This document shows, in pieces, positions 34,261 through 43,282 of a stretch of DNA of 64,000 bases. The stretch spans positions 1 to 64,000 of the forward strand of contig JAGQYI010000078.1 in assembly GCA_020436165.1 (NCBI GenBank), in the 5' to 3' direction. This DNA is from Cyclobacteriaceae bacterium (lineage in GTDB: Bacteria > Bacteroidota > Bacteroidia > Cytophagales > Cyclobacteriaceae). The notes beneath the pieces are model-generated. The model was not told the origin of the DNA. It saw only the letters and a list, made by a program, of their open reading frames with translations, and did not search any database. Positions within the stretch are counted from its first letter, which is position 1. Each line of letters begins with the position of its first letter. The translations under genes and the position numbers were made by a program.

Positions 34261-34647
34261 ATGATTGAAAAAATTGAAAAATTCGATACCAATACTTTGG
34301 CTTTTGAGATAATAGACGGATTTACAGAAACAGATCAAAAACTGGCTGAAAAATTCTTTCAGCAAAAACTTGACCAGGGATACGATGTAGTAAACATGCT
34401 CATTAAAATGGATGAGGCAAAAATTGGAAGCAGTAGCATAAAGGCATTCATGGAAGATGCCATTTGGGTACTACGCAAGTATAAAAAATTAGGAAATATT
34501 GCCATTGTTGCACATTCCAATATTGTAAAAGCACTCGTTCCTATTGACAAGTTCTTCTTCGAACGGATACAGAAAGGGTATGAAGAGCGTTATTTTGATG
34601 CATCTCAATTTGATAAAGCTGTAGCTTTTATCAAAAGCAATGAATAG
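34261..34647 (+). CDS. SpoIIAA-like (STAS-fold) family protein
   Basis: A 128-residue soluble protein that matches the SpoIIAA-like family in length and layout: IEKFDTNTLAFEIIDGFTETDQK at the start, VNMLIKMDEAKI in the centre, and a final KFFFERIQKGYEERYFDASQFDKA segment, which suggests an amphipathic C-terminus. Some STAS-like relatives bind lipids or membranes. The function here is unknown. It precedes the old yellow enzyme gene by 38 nt. A TTTAAATTAAAAGGAA leader supplies a plausible binding site. Confidence 0.75.
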   Translation: MIEKIEKFDTNTLAFEIIDGFTETDQKLAEKFFQQKLDQGYDVVNMLIKMDEAKIGSSSIKAFMEDAIWVLRKYKKLGNIAIVAHSNIVKALVPIDKFFFERIQKGYEERYFDASQFDKAVAFIKSNE

Positions 34648-34685
34648 GAGATGTTATCAAGAATTTTAACCTATTCCCAATCAAG

Positions 34686-35771
34686 ATGCGCACACCCGAC
34701 AAAAAAAAGTTAGATCCTAAAACATCTGTAACCTTTGCCTGTGGCAAAACCATGAAAAACCGTTTCATGCTGGCTCCACTCACCAATAAACAAAGCCATG
34801 CAGACGGAACACTTTCAGACGATGAGTTTCATTGGCTCTCCATAAGGGCCAAAGGCCAGTTTGGCCTGGTGATGACATGTGCAACCAGCATACAGGATGG
34901 TGGCCGATGCTGGCCCGGCCAGTTGGGCATTCATTCGGATGTGCATATTGCAGGGCACAAACGTCTGGCGAAAGAGATACAGAAATACGGCAGCCTGGCT
35001 GTGGTGCAATTGCACCATGGTGGTTTACGAAGTGACGAGAAACTAACCGGAACCCAGCCCGTTTCTGCTTCCGATATTGAAAAATACAATGCCCGTGGAC
35101 TTACTACCCAAGAGGTAGAACAATTGCGCGATGACTTTATTGCCGGAGCCGTACGGGCACAAAAAGCTGGTTACGATGGTGTTGAAGTGCATGGCGCCCA
35201 TGGCTATATGATTACTCAATTTATAAGCAAGGATACCAACCACCGAACTGATCAGTATGGAGGTAGTTTAGAAAACCGCGCCAGATTGTTGTTTGAAATT
35301 GTAAACGGAATACGAAAAGCCTGCGGACCAACTTTTTTGCTGGGTGTACGGCTATCGCCCGAACGCTTTGGCATGGATATTCGTGAAATAAGAACCATTA
35401 GCCAGCAGCTTATTGATTCGGGCAATATCGACTTCCTTGACCTATCGCTGTGGGACGTCTTTAAATCCAGCGAAGTGTCTGAGCAATCGTTGCTGGAGTT
35501 TACCACCGACCTTGACAAGAAAGATGTGAAGATTACCGTTGCCGGTAAAATAACCGGAGGGAAAGCAGTACAGAAAGTGCTGGATGCGGGCGTTCACTTT
35601 GTAACCATAGGCAAAGCAGCCATCCTCCACCACGACTTTCCGGTTAAGGTAATGGAAAACCCAGAGTTCAAACAAGTACAAACCCCGGTTAGTGAGGAAT
35701 ACCTAAGCAATGAGGGGCTCTCCCCCACATTTATTGAGTATATGAAATCCTGGGAGGGGTTTGTGGAGTAA
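34686..35771 (+). CDS. NADH:flavin oxidoreductase, old yellow enzyme family
   Basis: A 361-residue TIM-barrel flavoenzyme. The FMN/substrate signature VEVHGAHGYMITQFIS followed by NHRTDQYGGSLENR is diagnostic, as are VQLHHGG and VTIGKAAILHHDFP. It stops at the barrel, without the iron-sulfur/FAD C-terminal half of dienoyl-CoA reductases. Family members reduce activated alkenes using NAD(P)H; the natural substrate is unknown. It begins MRTPDKKKLDPK after a 38-nt gap from the SpoIIAA-like gene. Confidence 0.9.
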   Translation: MRTPDKKKLDPKTSVTFACGKTMKNRFMLAPLTNKQSHADGTLSDDEFHWLSIRAKGQFGLVMTCATSIQDGGRCWPGQLGIHSDVHIAGHKRLAKEIQKYGSLAVVQLHHGGLRSDEKLTGTQPVSASDIEKYNARGLTTQEVEQLRDDFIAGAVRAQKAGYDGVEVHGAHGYMITQFISKDTNHRTDQYGGSLENRARLLFEIVNGIRKACGPTFLLGVRLSPERFGMDIREIRTISQQLIDSGNIDFLDLSLWDVFKSSEVSEQSLLEFTTDLDKKDVKITVAGKITGGKAVQKVLDAGVHFVTIGKAAILHHDFPVKVMENPEFKQVQTPVSEEYLSNEGLSPTFIEYMKSWEGFVE

Positions 35772-35817
35772 TCGCAATTACTTATTATTTTAGATTAATT
35801 TTATTTAATTTTAAATA

Positions 35818-35848
35818 TTTGTAACGATTTTTTTCTATTCTACATATT
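35818..35848 (+). promoter_or_regulatory. Putative promoter of the propeller lipoprotein gene
   Basis: TTTG (35818-35821), 19-nt spacer, TACATATT (35841-35848), one mismatch to TAnnTTTG. The CDS begins 19 nt later. Confidence 0.4.
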
Positions 35849-35866
35849 GTGGAATAAAATAAAACT

Positions 35867-37414
35867 ATGAAAACTATCAATAACTCAATTATTGCACTTT
35901 TTTTACTCTCATTTTTTGCTTGCGATAACCATAACCCAAGCCCTCTATTCACTTCATTAGATTCACTGTATGTACATATAAATACTCCAAAAAATGGAAC
36001 AATACTTATTCCTGGGGATACAGCTAAGTTTGAAGCAACAGTTTATGGTGATACATTACTTCCTACAAAAGGATTAAGAGCTGTCTGGAAAAGTTCAATC
36101 GATGGAATCTTGTATGAAGGTGAAATCAATTCAGATTTTAAGACCTTATTTGAGACAGATGGCCTCTCCAAAAATATACATATTGTTACCCTCAACATAT
36201 ACAATGAGATAGATTCAATTATTTCGGATGATGTTTTAGTATATAACATCATCAAACTTGATACTTTTAATAGAACTGATAACTCCCTCTCATTTAAGTG
36301 GTCTAAAGTAAATTTAGATAGTGCTAGCGGGTACAATTTATATAGATCAAGAGACAACTACACTATAACTGAAGATGATCTGCTCTTTACAACTATGAAT
36401 GTAAATGATACCGTTTATAAAGACACGACAGCCATTATGGGTTATGAATACCATTATCAGGTAAGGGTACTTTTCAATGAAGATTTACGTATTCCAAGTA
36501 ATATACTATTTGTAAGACCAGGAATTTATAATGATTTAGATTTTCCTTTATTGAAAATTCAAGTAGATAGAGAAAGAGATTTGATCTATGGGGTTGTGGC
36601 TCCGAAAGATTTAAATGACGAACTAGATGAATATGGAATAGCCATAATAGATGGAGAAAATCTTCAAATTTTACATAGAATTCTAAATTCTGAGAGACTT
36701 GTTGATATTGATATTTCGCCAGACAACAAATATTTATTTGCAGCTACTAGAAATAGAATATTTAAAATAGACTTGAACAACCTAAATGAAGTATCCTCTA
36801 TGACAGTCAATAATCCAATCAATGGAATAGAGGTTGGGAAAAACAACAGATTATACTATCATATTTTTCCCGGGCAATATTGCAGTTGTGATTCCGAATT
36901 CAGAATTGTTGATACTGAAAACAATAAGGTATTGCCCTTTATAACAGAAATTGGAGCAGCATATGCTGATTATTATAAAGGAGAATTTACAATAGACCCT
37001 GAAACAAATACTGTTTACCATGGTAACGATTTGTCATCACCTACACTTGTTAAATTTTCAACTAACAATGATATATTTTCAGATCAAATAAGAAAAGGTG
37101 GTTGGAGTAATACATCCAAGTATATATTCTATAATAATGGAAAGGTTTTTTGGGATTATGCTTTATATGATTCAAATCTAGAAAGGATAGGTACATTTAC
37201 CAAAAATGGAAATGAAGTAACAATATTGGATGCATCTCCTGACGGGACACTTGCATTAGGGTGGGGTGGACTTTTTAAAATAATTGACCAATCCCATTAT
37301 AAGAATGTTCCAGTTCCCACAGAAAGAGCAAAGTTTATTAATAACCATAGGTTGATTATCTATTCAAATAATTATTCTAAACCACAATCTGTAATTTACC
37401 GATACTCGTTTTAA
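35867..37414 (+). CDS. Lipoprotein with fibronectin-like and beta-propeller regions
   Basis: A 515-residue lipoprotein with lipobox FFAC (Cys19). An Ig-like domain (about 30-125), a fibronectin type III-like domain (about 130-220, SLSFKWSKVNLDSASGYNLY, YEYHYQVRVLFN), then a propeller-like region (about 228-515) with repeated blades such as VDIDISPDNKYLFAATRNRIFKIDL and ILDASPDGTLALGWGG. The PDNKYLFAA pattern resembles YncE/WD40-type propellers. No enzyme motif was recognised; a surface binding or sensing role is inferred. The gene is AT-rich like the 29-32 kb cassette. Confidence 0.75.
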   Translation: MKTINNSIIALFLLSFFACDNHNPSPLFTSLDSLYVHINTPKNGTILIPGDTAKFEATVYGDTLLPTKGLRAVWKSSIDGILYEGEINSDFKTLFETDGLSKNIHIVTLNIYNEIDSIISDDVLVYNIIKLDTFNRTDNSLSFKWSKVNLDSASGYNLYRSRDNYTITEDDLLFTTMNVNDTVYKDTTAIMGYEYHYQVRVLFNEDLRIPSNILFVRPGIYNDLDFPLLKIQVDRERDLIYGVVAPKDLNDELDEYGIAIIDGENLQILHRILNSERLVDIDISPDNKYLFAATRNRIFKIDLNNLNEVSSMTVNNPINGIEVGKNNRLYYHIFPGQYCSCDSEFRIVDTENNKVLPFITEIGAAYADYYKGEFTIDPETNTVYHGNDLSSPTLVKFSTNNDIFSDQIRKGGWSNTSKYIFYNNGKVFWDYALYDSNLERIGTFTKNGNEVTILDASPDGTLALGWGGLFKIIDQSHYKNVPVPTERAKFINNHRLIIYSNNYSKPQSVIYRYSF

Positions 37415-37771
37415 AAAAATTTAAGTATTTTCACTTCTTATTATCACCCTATTGCACTTATCTTGACACAAGTGGGTATATGTACCTGGAACATATAAAA
37501 ATTAGATTCACCTACTAAATCAGGTGATAATGGTAAGAGTTTCAATATCCGTACCCCACCCTCATATTCTCACAACCTTTTCAATTTCTGCCTGTTCAAG
37601 TTGTCCTTTTCATTGGCTTTTTCTACTTACATCTTTTGATTTGATTATAACACAAATGATAAAATAATAGTAATGCACAAATATGATTTTTATCATATTT
37701 ATCATATTTTATCACCATCAATTACCAAATATTTATATTTCTACATACTTTTAAGCCCAAACTAACAAATC
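37415..37771. other. AT-rich intergenic region with palindromic element before the SusE/F-like gene
   Basis: These 357 nt hold no credible gene. TCACCT/AGGTGA (37508-37527) forms a weak hairpin without a T run. AAATATGAT (37679-37687) and ATCATATTT (37692-37700) form a perfect 9-bp palindrome with a 4-nt T loop, and a third half-site ATCATATTTT follows at 37701. TACTTTTA near 37746 resembles a -7 box with one mismatch. The palindrome could be an operator for the downstream gene. Confidence 0.4.
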
Positions 37772-39805
37772 ATGAGAAAATTAAATTTAATATTCCTATC
37801 ACTCATTTTAATTGTTGTAGCATGTCAGGAGGAAATAAGTCCAAAGCTTCCTGAAAATCTTGTATACAATACAAATAATGTTACCTTAAAAGTAGGCGAA
37901 GCTTTTACAAGTGTAACCCCAACAGTTGAAGGGGATGAAGGGTTTACTTTTGGAATTGCAGGTGTTTCCAATGACAATTTTGATGGTATATCAATCGATA
38001 AAACAACAGGAGTTATTTCTGTTTCGGAGGGAAACCAACTTGCCTCTGGCCTCACTTATGTATTGGATATATCTGTAAGCAACAGTGCGGGATCCTCAGT
38101 ATTTGAAGGTGCTTTTACCATTAACATCATTCCTCTCGATCTACCCAGAAATTTAGTTTATAACCCCAATTCACTTACATTGAAAAAAGGAGAAAGTGAA
38201 ACCTCTGATGCTCCAACTCTTAATGGAGCCTCTCCTTATTCATTTTCGTATCAAAGCAGTACAAACGTGCACTCTTTTGTAAGTATTGATGCGGAGACAG
38301 GAGCAATAACAATTGATGGCACTAATTCTGAAATAGGCGACTACATACTTGATATTACAGTTGAAAATGAAGATGGTAGTGCAACATTCGAAAGTGCTTT
38401 CACAATCCATATTATGGGTGACTATAATGTTACAGATGGTTATTACTTCCTTGAAGTAGGAGAAGCCGCAAAACAGGAATACCAGCTTGTTTCAGCCAAA
38501 GTTGAGGGACCAAGTTTGACTGCTATAGATAGAGAAGGTTTCTATCAAGGTTATGCATACTTTACTGCTGGCCAATACAATTTAGTAAAAATTACTTCTC
38601 AAGAAATTGAGGCTTCTTATGGAGGAACTATGGAAATAGCCCATAATGAAACTCAACAGGAATGTGATGAGTCAGGATACTCACTTATTTCTTCTAACCA
38701 AGACGAAAACAGCTTTGCAATTTCTGTAGATGGTTTTTATGTAATGACTTATGATGAGACTCTTAGTGAAATCATTTTTGATCAGATCACATCTGCTAGT
38801 CTTATTGGTGACGCAACTGAATATGGTTGGGGAGACGATACAAATTTGAGTGAAAATGTTTCTGTTAGTAACGATGGAGCTACATGGTCCATATCCAATA
38901 TTACTTTAAATGAGGGTGCTGCAAGATTTAGGTTAAACTGCAGATGGAATATTGACAGAAGGATAGATAATTCACAGAATTACGACAATTCTAACGGATA
39001 TGCATTTTATACCCAATTTGGTGGTTCATTTAGTCATTTAGTGTCAGGGAATGAAGGCTCAAATCTTACAATTAGCGAAAGAGCCGTATATACTGTGACT
39101 TTGATGTGGGATGCTACAAATGGTTGGACAGCCAGCCTTACTAAAACCGGAGAGGCAGAACCATTACCACTATACCCGGATGCTATATATATATCGGGAG
39201 ATGCAACTGCCTACGGATGGGCAGCTCCCGGAGTTAACGCAGATGCTATTATGCATAAATTAGCAGGAGGAGATACAAACGAAGGTATTTTCTGGAAGAT
39301 TGCATACTTGGAAACTGGAAAAGATTTTAAAATTGCTGAAACCGGATGGGGGGACGTTAACATTGGGTTTGCAGAAGTTGATGAATTTGATGCAAACGGT
39401 GTGACTGTTTCAAATAACTCAGGTAATATGGGCATAAGTGCAAGTGGTATGTATATGATTGTATTGGACCTTCGTAGTGATATGGTGAAATTGTCTATAA
39501 AGTCCCCGGAGGTTTACGGCATTGGCGAAGCTTTTGGCAGCTGGAATGAAGACGTTGCGGGCAACTTATTTACAGTTGATGATGTAAATAAAACAATTAC
39601 TTCTCCCGCCTTTGTAGCTGACGGTAGTCTGCGATCTTATGTGCACCATGCATGGATACCAGACTGGTGGAATGCAGAATTCGTATTAAATACCGGTGCA
39701 ATTGAATATAGAAATGATAACCAAAACGATCCAACCGCTGTAGCAGTTAGTACTGGACAAACGGTTACATATTCATTTGATGACAACACCGGAACAATTA
39801 ATTAA
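37772..39805 (+). CDS. SusE/SusF-like outer membrane lipoprotein with Ig-like domains
   Basis: A 677-residue lipoprotein, lipobox VVAC (Cys18). Two tandem cadherin/Ig-like domains (about 25-118 and 120-213) begin with similar phrases (ENLVYNTNNVTLKVGE, RNLVYNPNSLTLKKGE). From about 215 on, SusE/F-type carbohydrate-binding modules follow, recognised by SASLIGDATEYGWGDD, AIYISGDATAYGWAAPG and VYGIGEAFGSWNEDVAG. In starch utilisation systems such proteins hold glycans at the cell surface. No susC, susD or glycoside hydrolase gene is adjacent, so it is an orphan here. It ends at a strong terminator. Confidence 0.85.
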   Translation: MRKLNLIFLSLILIVVACQEEISPKLPENLVYNTNNVTLKVGEAFTSVTPTVEGDEGFTFGIAGVSNDNFDGISIDKTTGVISVSEGNQLASGLTYVLDISVSNSAGSSVFEGAFTINIIPLDLPRNLVYNPNSLTLKKGESETSDAPTLNGASPYSFSYQSSTNVHSFVSIDAETGAITIDGTNSEIGDYILDITVENEDGSATFESAFTIHIMGDYNVTDGYYFLEVGEAAKQEYQLVSAKVEGPSLTAIDREGFYQGYAYFTAGQYNLVKITSQEIEASYGGTMEIAHNETQQECDESGYSLISSNQDENSFAISVDGFYVMTYDETLSEIIFDQITSASLIGDATEYGWGDDTNLSENVSVSNDGATWSISNITLNEGAARFRLNCRWNIDRRIDNSQNYDNSNGYAFYTQFGGSFSHLVSGNEGSNLTISERAVYTVTLMWDATNGWTASLTKTGEAEPLPLYPDAIYISGDATAYGWAAPGVNADAIMHKLAGGDTNEGIFWKIAYLETGKDFKIAETGWGDVNIGFAEVDEFDANGVTVSNNSGNMGISASGMYMIVLDLRSDMVKLSIKSPEVYGIGEAFGSWNEDVAGNLFTVDDVNKTITSPAFVADGSLRSYVHHAWIPDWWNAEFVLNTGAIEYRNDNQNDPTAVAVSTGQTVTYSFDDNTGTIN

Positions 39806-39820
39806 CCTTATGCTAAATCA

Positions 39821-39859
39821 AATAATAAAGCCATCGCTGACAGCGATGGCTTTATTATT
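39821..39859. terminator. Bidirectional terminator between the SusE/F-like gene and the rhomboid gene
   Basis: Two 18-nt arms, 39821-39838 and 39842-39859, are perfectly complementary around a 3-nt loop (core GCCATCGCT/AGCGATGGC). The AT-rich ends give U-rich 3' arms on both strands, ending both convergent transcripts. Confidence 0.9.
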
Positions 39860-39890
39860 ACAAAAATTTTCATCCAACTTATTACTTCAT

Positions 39891-40730
39891 TCACTTCTCC
39901 GAATACTCCTTTAACCTCACCTCTTCCTCCTTAGTCAAGCTATCACGCCCTTTGGAGTTGATCTTATCTAAAATGCGGTCAATCTCTTTACGCTCTTCCT
40001 CACGCTTGGCATTGTATTCATCGTCAATGGTTTGGTTATTCGGGTGGTGTGTGGTTCCGTTAGATACTTCTTTACCAAACGAAGTTCCTCGTATCGTAAA
40101 GAACAAGAAGATAATGGCAGGCACCAGCATAGCCAGAATGATCAAAGGCTCGCTACTAAACAAATAAGGATACAATGCCAGAGTAGTCAACAGACCAAGA
40201 ATGGCTCCTCCTATATGCGCCTCGTGGCCGATGTTATCGTTACCACTTTGCATTCCATATACCGAATACAACATAAACAGAATACCGAACAACCAGCCCG
40301 GTATGGAAACAGGAATAAAGAGTATGCCAATACCAATGCTCGGATGAATAGCTACCGTACTAAAAAGAATACCGGAAACAGCCCCGGAGGCACCAACTGC
40401 AGTATAATACCCATCGTTTTTATTGATTACCAGCGATAATAAATTGCCCCCGATCAAACTCACAAAATAGATGAGGAAGAATTTAACCGGCCCCAGTAAT
40501 TGAAAGAGTAGTCCGCCAAAAGAATACAGGGTAAACATGTTAAAGAACAGGTGTGTCCAGTTCACATGCAGAAAGCCAGAAGTAATGAGGCGTTTGTATT
40601 CCTTGTTGACCAGTATAGCACCCGGGCTAAACAGGTTGGCCCTGAAAAAATTCCTGTCCTGGAAGCCTTTGTACGAGAAAAGTACATTGGCTACGATCAG
40701 TGCTATTATTCCTATTTGAGATGTATCCAT
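39891..40730 (-). CDS. Rhomboid family intramembrane serine protease
   Basis: 279 residues from the ATG at 40730; the frame extends to a TTG at 40832, but the extra residues lack membrane or family character. The catalytic serine is in VGASGAVSG (S115) and the histidine in GHEAHIGG (H172), with the HVNWTHLFFNMF helix and about six membrane helices. It cleaves transmembrane substrates within the bilayer. A charged C-terminal tail (about 235-279, EREEERKEIDRILDK-like) is cytoplasmic. It lies downstream of hslU, in a protease-rich neighbourhood. Confidence 0.9.
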   Translation of the reverse strand: MDTSQIGIIALIVANVLFSYKGFQDRNFFRANLFSPGAILVNKEYKRLITSGFLHVNWTHLFFNMFTLYSFGGLLFQLLGPVKFFLIYFVSLIGGNLLSLVINKNDGYYTAVGASGAVSGILFSTVAIHPSIGIGILFIPVSIPGWLFGILFMLYSVYGMQSGNDNIGHEAHIGGAILGLLTTLALYPYLFSSEPLIILAMLVPAIIFLFFTIRGTSFGKEVSNGTTHHPNNQTIDDEYNAKREEERKEIDRILDKINSKGRDSLTKEEEVRLKEYSEK

Positions 40731-40860
40731 AAACTTTGTTGAGATTACCAGGTTTAACTTGGTAATGTCGAGAAAAAAGAAAGTTATTCCGAACTTGTTT
40801 CGGAATCTCACAAAACCCAGACCCTGAATCAAGTTAAGGGTGACGGTTTTGTTTTAGCTT

Positions 40861-42258
40861 TTACAAAATATACTGGCTCAAGTCCTTGTTCTTCACCAGG
40901 CCATCCAGCTTGGCATCTACCATTTCCTTAGTGATCGAGATCTTCGCATTGGGCCCAATTTCTTCCGGCACATCGTACAAGAAATCATTGAGCAAATGGC
41001 TCATAACCGTGTGCAACCTACGCGCTCCAATGTTTTCCACCTCTTCGTTGATATCGAAAGCGGTTTCGGCAATTGCCTCCAGGGCATCATCCGTGAAACT
41101 CAATTGCACCTCTTCAGACTTAAAAAGCGCTTCGTATTGCTTGGTTAAGGCCGTACGTGGCTCTTTCAAAATCTTATAGAAATCGTCCTTTGTTAAGCTT
41201 TCGAGTTCCACACGAATCGGGAAACGACCCTGTAACTCAGGGATCAGATCTGAAGGCTTAGACACATGAAACGCACCAGCAGCAATAAACAAAATATGGT
41301 CGGTTTTAACCATTCCAAACTTGGTGTTCACAGCCGAGCCTTCTACTACAGGAAGCAGATCGCGCTGAACGCCTTCACGGCTCACATCGGCTCCTCCACC
41401 TTTTTTGGCAGCTCCGCTGGCAATCTTGTCGATCTCGTCAATAAAAATGATACCCGAATTAGAGGCTTTCAGCAATGCCTCTTCTTTCACCTCATCCATA
41501 TCGATCAGCTTTGCTGATTCTTCTTCCATTAACAACCTACGAGCCTCGGCTATGGTAACCTTACGTCTCTTGGCACGCTTGGGCATCATATTGCCCAGCA
41601 TCTCCTGCAGGTTGATCATGGATGCTTCGTCCATCATTCCTCCGCCAATCATACCAATTCCATTGGCAGAAGGTTGGCGAACGTCTATTTCAATTTTTCG
41701 GTCTTCCAATTCACCATTGCGGATCTTTTCACGGAAGCGTTCGCGGGTGCGTTCGTTCAGTTCAGCATCCGATTTAGGCTCAGCCTCCGAAACCTCCAGC
41801 GTATTTGAAACATTGGGCGTTCCATTATTTCTCACAGGTGGAATCAGTGCATTGAGGATAATATCTTCCACAATGGCTTCCGCTTTTTCTTTAACTTCCG
41901 CCTTCTTCTTCTCCTCAACCATCGCTACCGATTGGCCTACCAGGTCACGCACCATACCTTCCACATCACGACCCACATAGCCTACCTCTGTAAATTTGGA
42001 AGCTTCTACTTTTACGAAGGGAGCCTCAGCAATATTGGCCAACCTGCGGGCGATTTCGGTTTTACCAACTCCCGTAGCACCTATCATCAAAATGTTATTG
42101 GGCATGATTTCCGTCTTCAGGTCGCCTTCTACATTCATACGCCTCCAGCGGTTACGCAAGGCTATTGCCACATTTTTCTTCGCATCCTTCTGCCCGATTA
42201 TATATTTATCCAACTCCTTTACTATTTGCTGGGGAGTTAAGTTCGATTGGTTATTCAT
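40861..42258 (-). CDS. hslU: ATP-dependent protease ATPase subunit HslU
   Basis: A 465-residue AAA+ unfoldase. Walker A GATGVGKT at 60-67, pore loop GYVG at 93-96, an intermediate (I) domain rich in charged residues (about 110-240), Walker B IIFIDEIDKIA, and the C-terminal tail DLSQYIL that docks into HslV. The intact tail implies that an HslV peptidase exists, although no hslV gene is next to it. It lies 27 nt after porQ in the lon-porQ-hslU run. Confidence 0.96.
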   Translation of the reverse strand: MNNQSNLTPQQIVKELDKYIIGQKDAKKNVAIALRNRWRRMNVEGDLKTEIMPNNILMIGATGVGKTEIARRLANIAEAPFVKVEASKFTEVGYVGRDVEGMVRDLVGQSVAMVEEKKKAEVKEKAEAIVEDIILNALIPPVRNNGTPNVSNTLEVSEAEPKSDAELNERTRERFREKIRNGELEDRKIEIDVRQPSANGIGMIGGGMMDEASMINLQEMLGNMMPKRAKRRKVTIAEARRLLMEEESAKLIDMDEVKEEALLKASNSGIIFIDEIDKIASGAAKKGGGADVSREGVQRDLLPVVEGSAVNTKFGMVKTDHILFIAAGAFHVSKPSDLIPELQGRFPIRVELESLTKDDFYKILKEPRTALTKQYEALFKSEEVQLSFTDDALEAIAETAFDINEEVENIGARRLHTVMSHLLNDFLYDVPEEIGPNAKISITKEMVDAKLDGLVKNKDLSQYIL

Positions 42259-42285
42259 ATATCCTAAATTTCTTCGTTGTCATTC

Positions 42286-43281
42286 TTAGTTTTTAATCAT
42301 CTCGTTCAGGTTGATCGAAAGGGTAAACATATTGGCATTACCAGCCACATGATAACCACCATATGCATACACCAGTTCAAATGCCCTGGCTTTTATGTCC
42401 ATTCCGATGGAGAACCCGGAAAACCCACCTGAGCTCTCCAGTCTAAGCTCTCTTCTTCGCAAATGGTTATAGCCAAAGAGCACGTTTATGTGTTTATTCA
42501 ATAAAAACTCGCCCCCAATAACCACATGCCTCATAAGGTTATCCGCAAAAGCATTGGTTAAGGTTTCATTAGGTTGGGTCAAATCCCACTGATACAAGTG
42601 GTGCAGCGTTAAAGAAAACCGGAAAGGCATATGCTCGGGTTTGATGCTGGCCCCTGCCTGTACATCAAACGGCAATTGTGTATCCACCACATCCGACTGG
42701 TGCTGCCATTCAAAACCAAAGTTCTTAATGGATAGTCCAACAGTGAATCGTTGGTTTGGGTGCACAAACAGACCTCCCATATCCAGCAAAGCCGCACTAC
42801 CTCTATAACCAGCTATATCAGAACCTACAACTTTAAGCGAAGCGCCAAATCGAAAGTTATTGGCAGAACGCACATGGCTTATGGTTACTGCATAGTCCTT
42901 GGGTGTAAAACTGCCAGTTGCTACTCCGGTTGCATCATAACTATCGATCTTGCCATACGAAAGATACTGTACTCCTGCTGACCATAAGCCCGCTTTTCCA
43001 AACGAGCGGCTATAGGTAGCTGAGCTAAACCCAATGCCTGTTGGAAATGTTGTAAAATTTACGGTCGGCCGGTTTGCAAGGCTATCCGAAGCCAGGGCAG
43101 GGTTGCTCAGGAACAAATTGGGATCGTTTGCCAAAAGGCTCACATTAACACCACCAACACCTCCCAGTTTGGCTCCGTAGGGCAAATTCAGAAAAGAATA
43201 AGCCGTGGTTCCGGGTTGCTGGGCAAATGTTTGCAATGCTGCCATAGCTAGCACTAAAAGTAAACCTAATCGTATGTTCAA
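42286..43281 (-). CDS. porQ: Type IX secretion system protein PorQ
   Basis: A 331-residue outer membrane barrel protein with a signal peptide (LGLLLVLAMAALQTFAQ) and the PorQ/PorV-like opening TTAYSFLNLPYGAKLGGVGGVNVSLLANDPNLF (split across 26-57). PorQ works with PorU, PorV and PorZ on T9SS cargo at the cell surface. The start codon appears to be TTG at 43281, one base after the lon stop. The lon-porQ-hslU order suggests cotranscription. Confidence 0.85.
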   Translation of the reverse strand: MNIRLGLLLVLAMAALQTFAQQPGTTAYSFLNLPYGAKLGGVGGVNVSLLANDPNLFLSNPALASDSLANRPTVNFTTFPTGIGFSSATYSRSFGKAGLWSAGVQYLSYGKIDSYDATGVATGSFTPKDYAVTISHVRSANNFRFGASLKVVGSDIAGYRGSAALLDMGGLFVHPNQRFTVGLSIKNFGFEWQHQSDVVDTQLPFDVQAGASIKPEHMPFRFSLTLHHLYQWDLTQPNETLTNAFADNLMRHVVIGGEFLLNKHINVLFGYNHLRRRELRLESSGGFSGFSIGMDIKARAFELVYAYGGYHVAGNANMFTLSINLNEMIKN

Positions 43282-43282
43282 G

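Noticed and set aside
40731-40832. N-terminal 34-residue extension of the rhomboid protein
   Set aside because: It depends on a TTG start and lacks family similarity; the ATG at 40730 starts directly before the first membrane helix.
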